Shown here: piece by piece, positions 49,079 through 58,003 of the stretch
Position numbering within the stretch: the stretch's first letter is position 1
How the letters are laid out: each line of letters starts with the position of its first letter
NCBI GenBank assembly: GCA_013289715.1
Contig: JABCZJ010000007.1
Span: forward strand, 62,001 to 126,000
Direction: 5' to 3'
Source: Acidobacteriota bacterium
GTDB taxonomy: Bacteria; Acidobacteriota; Terriglobia; Acidiferrales; UBA7541
DNA length: 64,000 nucleotides
The notes under the pieces: model-generated
Databases searched by the model: none
Told to the model about the DNA's origin: nothing
The model's input: only the letters and a program-made list of their open reading frames with translations
Position numbers and translations under genes: made by a program

Positions 49079-50611
49079 ATGTGCTTGCGCGCGCGGAAGG
49101 TATTTAGTGTGGTGATTCTGGCGGCGTTTTTTGCGATTGCCCTGTTGGCGGGATATTTGCGGCGAGTGTCCGCGGCGCCGGGGCAAAAGGAGGAGCAGAG
49201 GGGACGCGCTGCGAGTCTTGCGCTGGCGGGTTCGCAGGACAAGGCTGCTTTAACGACCAATGAAAAGGACCAGGTGGATTTGGCGGTGACGGTTTACAAC
49301 TCGAATTTGGCGCTGGTGCGCGATGTACGGCAGATACATCTTTCGGCTGGTGTGTTTCCGTTGCATTTTGAGGATGTGGCCGCTTCGATCAATCCGGCCA
49401 CGGTGCATTTTCGGTCTTTGAGCGAGCCGGCGAAGTTGAGCGTGGTGGAGCAGGATTATGAGTACGATTTGCTGGAGCCGGCGAAGCTGCTGCAGAAATA
49501 TGTGGGGCGCGAGGTGACTTTGGTGCGCGCGGAGAAAGATGCGGGCTCTACGCGGTGGGTAGAGACGAAGGCCTTGCTGCTTTCCGATAATAATGGGCCG
49601 GTGTGGAAGATCGGCGATGAGATCGTGACGGGGATGAGCGCGGACTCTTATCGTTTTCCGGATTTGCCGGGGAATTTGTACAGCCGGCCGACGCTGGTGT
49701 GGACTTTGGACAATCGCGGAGCGAATGCGCAGAAGGTGGAAGCTTCCTATTTGACTGGGAATATGAGTTGGAAGGCGGATTACGTTTTGACGGTGACGCG
49801 GGATGAGAAGGCGGCGGATTTGGATGGCTGGGTGACGCTGACGAACAACAGCGGCGTGGCCTATAGCAACGCGAAGTTGCAATTGGTTGCAGGAGAGATC
49901 CATCAAGTTACGCCCGCGGTGCCGATGCGAATGATGGCCAAGGCGATGGTCGAGAACGGGGCCGCGCCCGCGCCGCAATTTGCGCAGGAATCGTTCAGCG
50001 AGTATCACCTGTATTCCCTCGAGCGGCGGACTTCGATTCAGAACAATGAGTCGAAGCAGATCAGTTTGTTGAATGGCACGGGCGTGCCGGTGGAGAAATA
50101 TTTGATGGTGGAGGGGCAGGCGTATTACTACCGCAATCCTCAGGGAATCGGGAACGCGATTCCGGAGCCGGTGAAAGTTTATTACCGGCTCAAGAATGAA
50201 GAGAAGGGCGGGCTGGGGATGCCGTTGCCGGCGGGGACGGTGCGCGCGTACCAGGGGGATTCCAAGGGCGGCGTGCAGTTTGTGGGCGAGGACAACATCC
50301 AGCACACGCCGAAAGACGAGACGCTGAAGATATATATCGGCAATGCGTTTGATGTGGTGTGCGAGCGCAAGCAGACGGATTACAAGAAGCTGGCGAGCAA
50401 TTTGTATGAAATGGAGTATGCGATTACTCTGCGGAATCACAAGGATGGGCCGGTTACGGTAGAAGTGCGCGAGCCGGTGGGCGGGGATTGGGAAGTGGTG
50501 AACTCGAATTTCAAGCCGATCAAGTTGGACGCGACGACGATCGGGTTTCAGGTGCCGGTCGAGAAGGATGCTGCGGCTACGTTGACTTATCGGGTGCGTG
50601 TGAAGTGGTGA
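49079..50611 (+). CDS. DUF4139 domain-containing secreted protein
   Basis: The 510-residue protein begins with a signal or anchor (FSVVILAAFFAIALLAGYL). The mature part opens with LAVTVYNSNLALVRDVRQIH and contains VEASYLTGNMSWKADYVLTV, the core of DUF4139. It then has YYRLKNEEKGGLGMPLPAGT and a C-terminal PVEKDAAATLTYRVRVKW strand. DUF4139 proteins are common in the envelopes of Gram-negative bacteria and have no assigned role. GGGAGG lies nine bases before the chosen ATG, so the earlier ATG 15 codons upstream is less likely. Confidence 0.88.
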   Translation: MCLRARKVFSVVILAAFFAIALLAGYLRRVSAAPGQKEEQRGRAASLALAGSQDKAALTTNEKDQVDLAVTVYNSNLALVRDVRQIHLSAGVFPLHFEDVAASINPATVHFRSLSEPAKLSVVEQDYEYDLLEPAKLLQKYVGREVTLVRAEKDAGSTRWVETKALLLSDNNGPVWKIGDEIVTGMSADSYRFPDLPGNLYSRPTLVWTLDNRGANAQKVEASYLTGNMSWKADYVLTVTRDEKAADLDGWVTLTNNSGVAYSNAKLQLVAGEIHQVTPAVPMRMMAKAMVENGAAPAPQFAQESFSEYHLYSLERRTSIQNNESKQISLLNGTGVPVEKYLMVEGQAYYYRNPQGIGNAIPEPVKVYYRLKNEEKGGLGMPLPAGTVRAYQGDSKGGVQFVGEDNIQHTPKDETLKIYIGNAFDVVCERKQTDYKKLASNLYEMEYAITLRNHKDGPVTVEVREPVGGDWEVVNSNFKPIKLDATTIGFQVPVEKDAAATLTYRVRVKW

Positions 50612-50626
50612 GGCAACGGCAACAGA

Positions 50627-50768
50627 TTTAACACAGCGGGGACGGAGGAAAGGCGCAGGAAAATCGGGGACGGCAACGGCTTTTGCCGCAGAGACGGAGA
50701 GGGCGCGGAGAAACGCGGGCGAGATCCTTCGGCCGGCTTGAAAGGAAGGGGCCAACGTCAGGATGACG
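50627..50768 (+). repeat. Composite family 3 and family 2-related repeat
   Basis: AACACAGCGGGGACGGAGG and CCGCAGAGACGGAGAGGGCG are family 3 text, followed by AGATCCTTCGG...CAGGATGACG, which resembles the ends of family 2. It lies between the convergent DUF4139 and TPR genes. Confidence 0.45.
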
Positions 50769-50783
50769 ATGCCTGTCGTGTCG

Positions 50784-51761
50784 TCAGCGAATGCAGCAGG
50801 ATTGTTTTTCGATGATGGTTAGTTCGCGGGCGAAGACGGCGTTGGTGGGGAACTCTACGGCCAGTTCGGCAAGCAACACGCGCGCCAGGGCCGGTTTTTT
50901 CTCGCGTTCGTAGGCTAGCGCTAGCATTACTTTTGCAAACGGTTTCAGGTAGTGGCCATGGTCGGCGGCGGAACCCATTTGATCCATGCCGCGCTGTTTA
51001 TCGCCGTGCAGGCCGCCAAACCAGAGGAAGGCGCGCTTGTAACTGGGGAGACTGCCGATCACGTAATTGCTCATGCCGAGCGCGACGTTGGCATCCTCTT
51101 GCTTGGGATCTATGGCCAGCAGCGTCTTGGCGTCGGCTTCGGCCTGGCGCATCATGGAAAGTCCTGGGAGTTGCTTTTTGATGATGATCGCGTCGTAATC
51201 GGATTCCATGCCGTCGGCAATGGTCAGGGCGAGTAGCCCGTGGATATTGTTTGGATCTGTCTTCAGGAGATTCTTGGCCTGTTCGCGTGCCTGATTGTTC
51301 GCTGCGACAAAGCCGGCATTGTGATTCTGTTCCGCGGTGCCAGAAACTCCACCTAGAAACGTCGCGTCATTCACAAAAAACTCCGACGTGAGCACGCCTC
51401 TTTGGTGGAACTGTTCGAAAAGATAGCTGGCGGCTTCAGAGGCCTTGCCGAGAGGATCGTCGGGACGCGCGTTCTGGTAGGACGTGAAATCCGCGCGAGC
51501 CTCGACGAAATTCAGTTCGTAGAGGTGGCGATATCCGCTCTCGAGGAAATGGGCGGAAGCATCGGCTTCCATTACGGGAGTCTGCTGCGGCGCAGCAGCC
51601 GGAGTATCGGCGGCATCTTGCGCGAAAATACCGGCCGGCGAAAATGCACAGGCGAGCAGCAGGCCCGCGGCGATCCACACTCCGTGGTCGCGCAGTTGGC
51701 GTAGCCGGCTACCTCTTCGGGCAAACCGTCGCCCCGTTCCTCGTTGCATTGCAATAGGCAT
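50784..51761 (-). CDS. Secreted TPR-like protein
   Basis: The 325-residue protein has an N-terminal signal (WIAAGLLLACAFSPAGIFAQ). A helical domain follows with TPR-like units: AHFLESGYRHLYELNFVEAR, EQAKNLLKTDPNNIHGLLAL, ADAKTLLAIDPKQEDANVAL and VMLALAYEREKKPALARVLL. It probably acts in the periplasm as a scaffold. A final Cys pair (KQSCCIR) could be oxidised. No partner can be named from the neighbours. Confidence 0.82.
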   Translation of the reverse strand: MPIAMQRGTGRRFARRGSRLRQLRDHGVWIAAGLLLACAFSPAGIFAQDAADTPAAAPQQTPVMEADASAHFLESGYRHLYELNFVEARADFTSYQNARPDDPLGKASEAASYLFEQFHQRGVLTSEFFVNDATFLGGVSGTAEQNHNAGFVAANNQAREQAKNLLKTDPNNIHGLLALTIADGMESDYDAIIIKKQLPGLSMMRQAEADAKTLLAIDPKQEDANVALGMSNYVIGSLPSYKRAFLWFGGLHGDKQRGMDQMGSAADHGHYLKPFAKVMLALAYEREKKPALARVLLAELAVEFPTNAVFARELTIIEKQSCCIR

Positions 51762-51868
51762 TAAATTTTCACCCAGCAGTCTTGCGGCTGAAAAGGCGTT
51801 GGGTGCCGCGCGTTCTCTATTCTATTAGAAGTGTACCGCAAATCGTTGGTTGCTTAGCGCGGACGGTT

Positions 51869-54136
51869 CTAAAGATTACCCAATATAAATTCAACCGTCC
51901 TCTGAATTTCGAGCCTGCGAGCGGCAGGGTCGCTAATGCCGTGGCCGCGGCCGGGGAAAGCCATGAACTGGTCAGGATAATGGCCGCCGTCAATCATGGC
52001 ATTGAGCAATTCGACGGAATTGGCGAAGTGGACGTTGTCGTCGCCCGTGCCGTGGACGAGCATCAGCTTGGCTTTCAGATATTCGGCTTGATTCACGGGC
52101 GAAGAATCCTTGTAGCCATCGGCGTTGTCTTGCGGACGGCCCATGTAGCGCTCGGTGTAAATGGTGTCGTAGAGCTTCCAGTCGGTTACGGGAGCGTCGG
52201 AAACGCCGAGTTTGAAAACTTCGGGCGCGTTGAAGAGCGCTTCGAGCGTCATGTAACCGCCGTAGCTGCCGCCGGTGATGCCGATGCGCGCGGGATCTAC
52301 GTAGCCGAGCGACTTCAGGTATTTTACGCCGGCAAGCTGGTCCTGCAACTCGATTTTGCCCATGTGATGGTAGACAAGCGTTTCGAAAGCATGGCCGCGT
52401 CCCCAAGAGCCGCGATTATCGAGTGTAAACAGGATATAGCCCTTGGCCGCGTAGACCTGGTCCAAAAGATACCTAAGGCCGCCCCAAGTATTACGCACGA
52501 GCTGGACGTGCGGGCCGCCGTAGACGTTGATCAGTACCGGATATTTTTTGGCAGGATCGAAGTTTAGCGGCTTGATGATGGAGGCGTTCAGTTTGGTGCC
52601 ATCGTCCGCGGTGACTTCGACGAATTCTAGCGGCGAGAGTTTGTATTCGGCTAGCTCGGGAACTTTTCCTTCGTTGACGACGGCTACTTTGGTGCCGTCC
52701 ATGCGATAGAGGTCCTGGCGAGAGGGCGTGGCGGCGGTGGAGTATGTGTCGATGAACGCGGAAGCATCAGGCGCAATTTTGGCGGAGTGCGATCCGGCAT
52801 CTTTGGTGATGCGCGTCAGGGACTTGTCGCTGAGGGAGACGCGATAGAGCTGCGTTTCGCGGACGTTGTCCTTGTTGGTCGTGAAATAGATGTAGCCGCT
52901 CGCTTCGTCCACTGCGGGATGATTTGCTGAGCCGGGGCCGAAGCCACCGAGATCGGAGATGGCCCATTCGCCGCTGCTAAGCTGCGCGAGTTCTTTGCCG
53001 TCAGTATCGTAGAGATAGAAATGGCGGTAGCCGGTGCGTTCGCTGGACCACAGGAAGCGTTTGTTGTCGGAGAAAAAGTAGAGGTCGTCGCTGATGTTGA
53101 TCCAGTATTTGTCGGACTCGGTGAGGATTGTTTTCGAGGCGCCGGTGTCGGCGTCGGCGAACAGCAGGTCGAGCTGATCTTGCGCGCGATGGAGGCGTTG
53201 AATGGCAACGCGGCGGCTGTCTGGCAGCCAATTCACGCGGGCTAGATAGACGTCTGTGTCTTTGCCAGTGTCGAGCCATTTTGTTTCGCCGCCGCTGATG
53301 CGTACCACGCCGACGCGCACGATGGGATTGGCTTCACCGGCTTGCGGATAGCGCGTGTATTCGGTGCCGCCAGTGGGTGAGCTCATGTCCATGATGGGAT
53401 AGCGCGTGACCGGGCGCTCGTCCATTTCGTAATACGCGATTTTCGTGGAGTCGGGCGACCACCAATAGGCGGTGCGCGTGTCGAGTTCTTCGGGATAAAC
53501 CCAGTCGAGCTTGCCCTTCAGGAGTTCTTCGCTGCCCCCGGTGGTGAGAGCGGTGACGGCGCCTGAGGAAATATTCACGACGAAGAGATTCGCGTTGCGG
53601 GAAAAACTGATCCAGTGGGAATCGGGCGAAAATTTGGGATCTTCGATTTCTTGTTCGCTGCTGAGGATGGATTTGGGAGTCATCGTCTTTAGATCGAGGA
53701 GCACGAGGCTGTTGCTGCCGATAAAGAGGAGGGAATCAGCGTCGGGCGACCACAAATAGTTGTCCGCCTGGACGCGGCCCAGGCCTGTCGACTGGCTGGT
53801 GTTGGCTTTTTCGGGCTGCATCACGGATTTCAGCGTCGCGGCGTTGACCAGAACGGTACGCTCGCCGGTCGCGGCGTCCATGGTCCAGAGTTGCAGTTCG
53901 GCGTTTTGGCCGGAGCCTTGGCGATCGAGATAAGAGAAGCGCTTGCTGTCGGGCGCCCATTCGATTCCTTGCGTTGTGCGTCCGCCGAGCGATGGCGGGC
54001 GGAAGAGGCGGTCGATGGTGATTTCTTTTCCGGATTGCGCGGCGGGCGATTGCGCGAGTAGCGGCGTGGAGAGCGATGCGGCCAGAACGCCGACAGTGAA
54101 ACAAACTCCGAGCGCTGCGCGCGAAGAGCTGGGCAT
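51869..54136 (-). CDS. S9 family peptidase, dipeptidyl peptidase IV-like
   Basis: The 755-residue secreted enzyme removes N-terminal dipeptides, usually X-Pro. After a signal peptide (LGVCFTVGVLAASLSTPLLA) comes a beta-propeller (DPPIV_N; about 60-500) with EYTRYPQAGEANPIVRVGVV and then an alpha/beta-hydrolase domain. The catalytic triad is S624 in GITGGSYGGYM, D699 in VHGTGDDNVH and H732 in FPGRGHGISD, in the same order as human DPP4. The start was chosen because GGAGG precedes that ATG by six bases; the frame is open 26 codons further. The MauE/DsbA pair lies upstream on the same strand. Confidence 0.94.
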   Translation of the reverse strand: MPSSSRAALGVCFTVGVLAASLSTPLLAQSPAAQSGKEITIDRLFRPPSLGGRTTQGIEWAPDSKRFSYLDRQGSGQNAELQLWTMDAATGERTVLVNAATLKSVMQPEKANTSQSTGLGRVQADNYLWSPDADSLLFIGSNSLVLLDLKTMTPKSILSSEQEIEDPKFSPDSHWISFSRNANLFVVNISSGAVTALTTGGSEELLKGKLDWVYPEELDTRTAYWWSPDSTKIAYYEMDERPVTRYPIMDMSSPTGGTEYTRYPQAGEANPIVRVGVVRISGGETKWLDTGKDTDVYLARVNWLPDSRRVAIQRLHRAQDQLDLLFADADTGASKTILTESDKYWINISDDLYFFSDNKRFLWSSERTGYRHFYLYDTDGKELAQLSSGEWAISDLGGFGPGSANHPAVDEASGYIYFTTNKDNVRETQLYRVSLSDKSLTRITKDAGSHSAKIAPDASAFIDTYSTAATPSRQDLYRMDGTKVAVVNEGKVPELAEYKLSPLEFVEVTADDGTKLNASIIKPLNFDPAKKYPVLINVYGGPHVQLVRNTWGGLRYLLDQVYAAKGYILFTLDNRGSWGRGHAFETLVYHHMGKIELQDQLAGVKYLKSLGYVDPARIGITGGSYGGYMTLEALFNAPEVFKLGVSDAPVTDWKLYDTIYTERYMGRPQDNADGYKDSSPVNQAEYLKAKLMLVHGTGDDNVHFANSVELLNAMIDGGHYPDQFMAFPGRGHGISDPAARRLEIQRTVEFILGNL

Positions 54137-54221
54137 GCGTGCCTCCAGAGACAAACGCGTCATTCTATATCTGACGTGCGAACCGCGAAATGGCATGGCG
54201 ACAGAGCGCTTCATTCCGGGG

Positions 54222-54758
54222 TTAGTCGGCGCGTTGGGGCGCGGATACGTGCGCGACCGGCGCAGGTTCGGTGCGGCTTTTGCGTCCTTGCATGAAGGCA
54301 GCGATGGCTACGGCGAGCGCGAGCGCCAGCAGGGAACCGTCGCGGAGGAGCGTCAGCGGGCCGAGGCGTTCACCGGGGCCGAAGCATCCGCAATTAATTT
54401 CCAGGCCGGCCATGTAGGTACGGACCATCACGGCGAAGAAGGCGCCCAGGAGAAGCGTCGTTATTAAGGACGCATAACGGAGCAGGACGCCGCTGAGCAG
54501 CCAGAGCCCGAGGAACAATTCAAAGGGTGGGAGAGAGTGCGCGGCGGGGCTGACCAACTGCGGCGGCAGCAATTGGTAGGAATCCACCTGCATGGCGAAG
54601 AGCGAGAGCGAAGTTTTGATGGAAGAGCCGGACCAGGCCGTAGCGGCTTGCGGCTTCAGTTTGGCGTAGGCCGCGAAAAGAAAAATCGCGGCTAGGGCCA
54701 GCCGGCCGAATAGCAGCAGGGTGCGTGCAAGATTTCCGCGCGTTTCGTTGGGCGTCAT
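54222..54758 (-). CDS. MauE/DoxX-family membrane protein
   Basis: The 178-residue protein has four membrane helices and the MauE-like signature GLEINCGCFGPGERLG between helices three and four. Members act with thiol-disulfide proteins in disulfide formation or maturation of periplasmic enzymes. The gene starts 15 bases after the DsbA-like gene stops on the same strand, and the two form an operon-like pair. The tail is Arg/Pro-rich. Confidence 0.88.
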   Translation of the reverse strand: MTPNETRGNLARTLLLFGRLALAAIFLFAAYAKLKPQAATAWSGSSIKTSLSLFAMQVDSYQLLPPQLVSPAAHSLPPFELFLGLWLLSGVLLRYASLITTLLLGAFFAVMVRTYMAGLEINCGCFGPGERLGPLTLLRDGSLLALALAVAIAAFMQGRKSRTEPAPVAHVSAPQRAD

Positions 54759-54773
54759 GGGTGTCCGCGGTCG

Positions 54774-55553
54774 CTACTGACTCAAGAGCGTGTCGAAGAA
54801 TTGTTTCAGGATCGGCCAGGTGATGATGCCGGAGGACGCTGGGTAGCTCTGACCTTTGTAATGAATGATAAAGGTGGGAGTCGCCTGCACCGGAACCTGG
54901 TAGCCGAGCACGATGTCTTGCACGATGTAGGGGTCCACGGGACAGCCGGGATCGGGTTGCGGTGCGGTGCGATCGGCTTTCGAAGTGGGCGGGGCGGCAG
55001 TGCAACCCTTCAGTATTCCCTGGACGCGTTTGAAATTCGCGGGGCTCATCGCGGCGGAGACATACTTTTCGATGTCGCCGTCCACCGGCCATTTGGCCTG
55101 ATTGTCGAAGAGCGCGGCGTCCACGTCCTGAAATTGTCCGATCATGGCGGCGGCGTTGGCCCAGCGCGCGGCTTGGCCGGAATAGGTGTGCATCTGCAGC
55201 GGGAAGTCGTGATGCACGAGGTAGACTTTTCCTTGGGCGACGTAGTCTTGGATCATCGCGCGCAACGTGTTTTCGAAGAAGCTGCCGCACGAAGGACACT
55301 GATAGTCGCTGAAGACTTCCATGGTGATGGGAGCGTTGCGGTTGCCGATCGTCTTCACGGGCGCGCCGGGGGCGGCGGTGTCGGCGGCAGCGTGCTTGTG
55401 CGCGGGCGTGGCGGTCTTGGCTGAGGCAGGCGTCGCGGTTTGCGCCGTGATCGCCGGGGCAAGAACCACAAGAGCCGTGAGGATAGCGGCGGCCCATGGG
55501 GCGCGTGAGGCCACGCGGGGACTGAAACCTTGATTGATTCTGGAAATCAACAC
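54774..55553 (-). CDS. DsbA-family periplasmic thiol-disulfide protein
   Basis: The 259-residue protein has a signal peptide (AAAILTALVVLAPAITAQTA) and a DsbA-like domain with the active site CPSC in FSDYQCPSCGSFFENTL, a helical insertion and the cis-Pro loop PVQATPTFII. Two further Cys occur (LKGCTAAP and PGCPVD). It should form or reshuffle disulfides in exported proteins, with MauE as the probable membrane partner. Translation starts at GTG with AGGAGG seven bases before it. Confidence 0.92.
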   Translation of the reverse strand: MLISRINQGFSPRVASRAPWAAAILTALVVLAPAITAQTATPASAKTATPAHKHAAADTAAPGAPVKTIGNRNAPITMEVFSDYQCPSCGSFFENTLRAMIQDYVAQGKVYLVHHDFPLQMHTYSGQAARWANAAAMIGQFQDVDAALFDNQAKWPVDGDIEKYVSAAMSPANFKRVQGILKGCTAAPPTSKADRTAPQPDPGCPVDPYIVQDIVLGYQVPVQATPTFIIHYKGQSYPASSGIITWPILKQFFDTLLSQ

Positions 55554-55954
55554 AGCCTCCTGAGCATCAAATTAGAGCGAGCCAACATTGTAGCGCGAAA
55601 TGTTGGCGGCGAAGCGCCGGGTTGTGCGGCGATGTGCTGTGCGGAAACGTGCCTGTTTTGGGATGCCGTCGGGGAAGCGTTGGTTCGCTTCGGGCGAAGA
55701 AAAGTCAGGATTTGCCACCGAGGCACAGAGCTAAACAGGGAAAGAGGCCGAACGGCAAGGAGCCGGAGGGTTACCGTGAGCTCGGAGCGCTATTTTGGGT
55801 GCGATCTGTTGAAACTGTAGGCAACACTTGTATTTGCATAGGAATACAGACACACAAGAAACTTGACAATGATACACTCAACGTGTATTATGAGCAAGAT
55901 CTCGAGTGAGCTTCCCGTTAGGATGCTCGCCGAACGCTATTAGGAGCGAGATAC
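55554..55954. other. 401-base region holding a family 3 repeat and the dnaK promoter
   Basis: This divergent region holds a short family 3 copy (55709-55745, CCACCGAGGCACAGAGC), the dnaK promoter with its operator at 55862-55891, and AGGAGCGA before the dnaK start. Nothing else is recognised. Confidence 0.5.
55862..55891 (+). promoter_or_regulatory. dnaK promoter overlapped by a HAIR-like HspR operator
   Basis: TTGACA (55863-55868) and TATTAT (55886-55891) are 17 bases apart. CTTGACA-N7-ACTCAAC (55862-55882) matches the HAIR consensus CTTGAGT-N7-ACTCAAG at 11 of 14 arm positions, and covers the -35 and most of the spacer. ATACAC/GTGTAT (55872-55888) is a second overlapping inverted repeat. 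With hspR at the end of the operon this implies autorepression and heat induction. Confidence 0.75.
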
Positions 55955-57898
55955 ATGAGCAAGATCATAGGAATTGACCTGGGTACGACGAATTCGGTGG
56001 TGGCGGTGATGCAGGGCGGCGAATCAACCGTAATTCCAAACCAGGAAGGTGCGCGCACTACTCCTTCGGTAGTCGGCATCACCAAGACGGGCGAACGTCT
56101 GGTGGGTCAGGTGGCCAAGCGGCAGGCGATCACCAACCCGGAGAACACGATTTATTCGATCAAGCGGTTTATGGGGCGCCGCTACGACGAAGTCAGTGAA
56201 GAATTGAAGATGGTGCCCTACAAAGTGGTGAAGCACGGCGAGGGCGTGGCGGTGTCGGCGTACGGCAAGGAATACACGCCGCCCGAAATCTCGGCGATGA
56301 TTCTGCAGAAGCTGAAGCTCGCCGCGGAAGATTTCCTTGGCGAGAAAGTGACCGACGCGGTGATCACCGTACCAGCCTATTTTAACGACGCGCAACGCAC
56401 GGCCACCAAGGATGCGGGCAAGATCGCGGGCCTGGACGTGAAGCGCATCATTAATGAGCCGACGGCGGCGGCGCTGGCGTATGGCCTGGACAAGAAGAAG
56501 GACGAGACCATCGCGGTGTACGACTTCGGCGGCGGCACGTTCGATATTTCGATCCTGGAAGTGGGCGAAGGCGTGATTGAAGTGAAGGCCACCAATGGCG
56601 ATACCCACTTGGGCGGCGACAACATCGATCAACGCATCGTGGACTGGCTGGTGGAGGAGTTCAAGAAGGACGAGGGCCTGGACCTGAAGAGCAAGGGGAA
56701 CGAGATGGCGTTGCAACGCCTGCGTGACGCAGCGGAGCGCGCCAAGATTGAGCTCTCGAGCACGATCGAGACGGAGATCAATCTGCCGTTCATCACGGCG
56801 GATGCAAACGGTCCGAAGCACCTCGTGAAGAAACTGACGCGGGCGAAGCTGGAAGCGATGGTGGACGACATCGTCAAGCGCTCCGTCGAACCCTGCAAGC
56901 AGTGCATGAAGGATGCGGGGGTGGACGCTAGCAAGATCAACGAGGTGGTGTTGGTCGGCGGACAAACGCGCATGCCGATGATTCAGCAGTTAGTGAAGGA
57001 TCTGTTCGGCAAGGAAGGCCACAAGGGCGTGAATCCTGATGAGGTCGTCGCGGTAGGGGCGGCCATTCAGGGCGGAGTGCTGGCGGGCGAAGTGAAGGAC
57101 ATTTTGCTGCTGGACGTGACACCGCTTTCGCTGGGTGTGGAGACGCTGGGCGGCGTGACCACCGTGCTGATTCCGCGGAACACTACGATTCCGACGCGCA
57201 AGTCGGAGACGTTTTCGACCGCCGCGGACAACCAGACGTCGGTGGAGATCCACGTGCTGCAGGGCGAGCGTCCCGTGGCCAGTGGAAACCGGTCACTCGG
57301 CAAATTCCATCTGGTGGGCTTGCCGCCTGCTCCGCGCGGAGTGCCGCAGGTGGAGGTGACGTTCGACATTGACGCGAACGGCATCTTGAACGTCTCGGCG
57401 AAAGACAATGCGACGGGGAAGGAACAGAAGATCACCATCACGGCTTCGACTGGTTTGAGCAAGGAAGAGGCCGAACGCATGAAGAAGGAAGCGGATTCGC
57501 ATGCGGCGGAGGACAAGGCGCGGCTTTCGGAAGTGGAGGCTCGCAACCGGCTGGATAATCTGGTGTACCAGACGGAGAAGGTGGTCAAGGACAACCGCGA
57601 GAAGCTGGCGGAGTCTGACGTGAAGACGGCGGAAGAGGCAATCGAAGAAGCGCGCAAGGCGTTGGCTGAAGGCGGACTCGATCGGTTGAATGCGGCCGCA
57701 GAAAGCTTGACCAAGGCTTCGCACCACATCGCAGAGACGATGTACAAGGCGCAGCAAGCGTCGGGCGCAGCGGCGGGAGCACCGGGCGGCGCGGATGGCG
57801 CGAGCGGCGGCGGTGCGCATGGCGGCAACACCTCCGGACAAGGCGACGTGGTGGATGCTGAGTTCGTGGATGTTGACGATTCGAAGAAGCCGAATTAA
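55955..57898 (+). CDS. dnaK: Chaperone DnaK (Hsp70)
   Basis: The 647-residue protein starts [20 protein letters not shown] and contains all Hsp70 landmarks: phosphate loops ([22 protein letters not shown]), [27 protein letters not shown], the linker region before [13 protein letters not shown], and a substrate domain followed by a lid. The C terminus is Gly/Ala-rich and ends with [18 protein letters not shown], a typical bacterial EFVDVDD tail. It is the first gene of the dnaK-dnaJ-hspR operon. A strong hairpin lies between it and dnaJ. No grpE is nearby. Confidence 0.97.
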   Translation: MSKIIGIDLGTTNSVVAVMQGGESTVIPNQEGARTTPSVVGITKTGERLVGQVAKRQAITNPENTIYSIKRFMGRRYDEVSEELKMVPYKVVKHGEGVAVSAYGKEYTPPEISAMILQKLKLAAEDFLGEKVTDAVITVPAYFNDAQRTATKDAGKIAGLDVKRIINEPTAAALAYGLDKKKDETIAVYDFGGGTFDISILEVGEGVIEVKATNGDTHLGGDNIDQRIVDWLVEEFKKDEGLDLKSKGNEMALQRLRDAAERAKIELSSTIETEINLPFITADANGPKHLVKKLTRAKLEAMVDDIVKRSVEPCKQCMKDAGVDASKINEVVLVGGQTRMPMIQQLVKDLFGKEGHKGVNPDEVVAVGAAIQGGVLAGEVKDILLLDVTPLSLGVETLGGVTTVLIPRNTTIPTRKSETFSTAADNQTSVEIHVLQGERPVASGNRSLGKFHLVGLPPAPRGVPQVEVTFDIDANGILNVSAKDNATGKEQKITITASTGLSKEEAERMKKEADSHAAEDKARLSEVEARNRLDNLVYQTEKVVKDNREKLAESDVKTAEEAIEEARKALAEGGLDRLNAAAESLTKASHHIAETMYKAQQASGAAAGAPGGADGASGGGAHGGNTSGQGDVVDAEFVDVDDSKKPN

Positions 57899-57922
57899 GG
57901 AAGTAGCGCTGTTGCGACAACG

Positions 57923-57959
57923 GGGGCGGGTCCATGGAGACGAAAATGGGACCCGCCCC
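57923..57959 (+). repeat. Hairpin between dnaK and dnaJ (family 1-type)
   Basis: GGGGCGGGTCC (57923-57933) pairs with GGACCCGCCCC (57949-57959), and CTACATG follows, so it resembles family 1. With no T run it is not a classic terminator, but it could lower dnaJ-hspR transcription or stabilise the dnaK mRNA end. Confidence 0.6.
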
Positions 57960-58003
57960 TACATGTATGCGCGCGGTGAAAGCGGTTTAGAGATTGTTTT
58001 CCT

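Noticed and set aside
49250..50755. A 501-codon open frame opposite the DUF4139 gene
   Set aside because: It is Arg/His/Ile-rich, as expected for an antisense frame of a high-G+C gene, and has no domain similarity.
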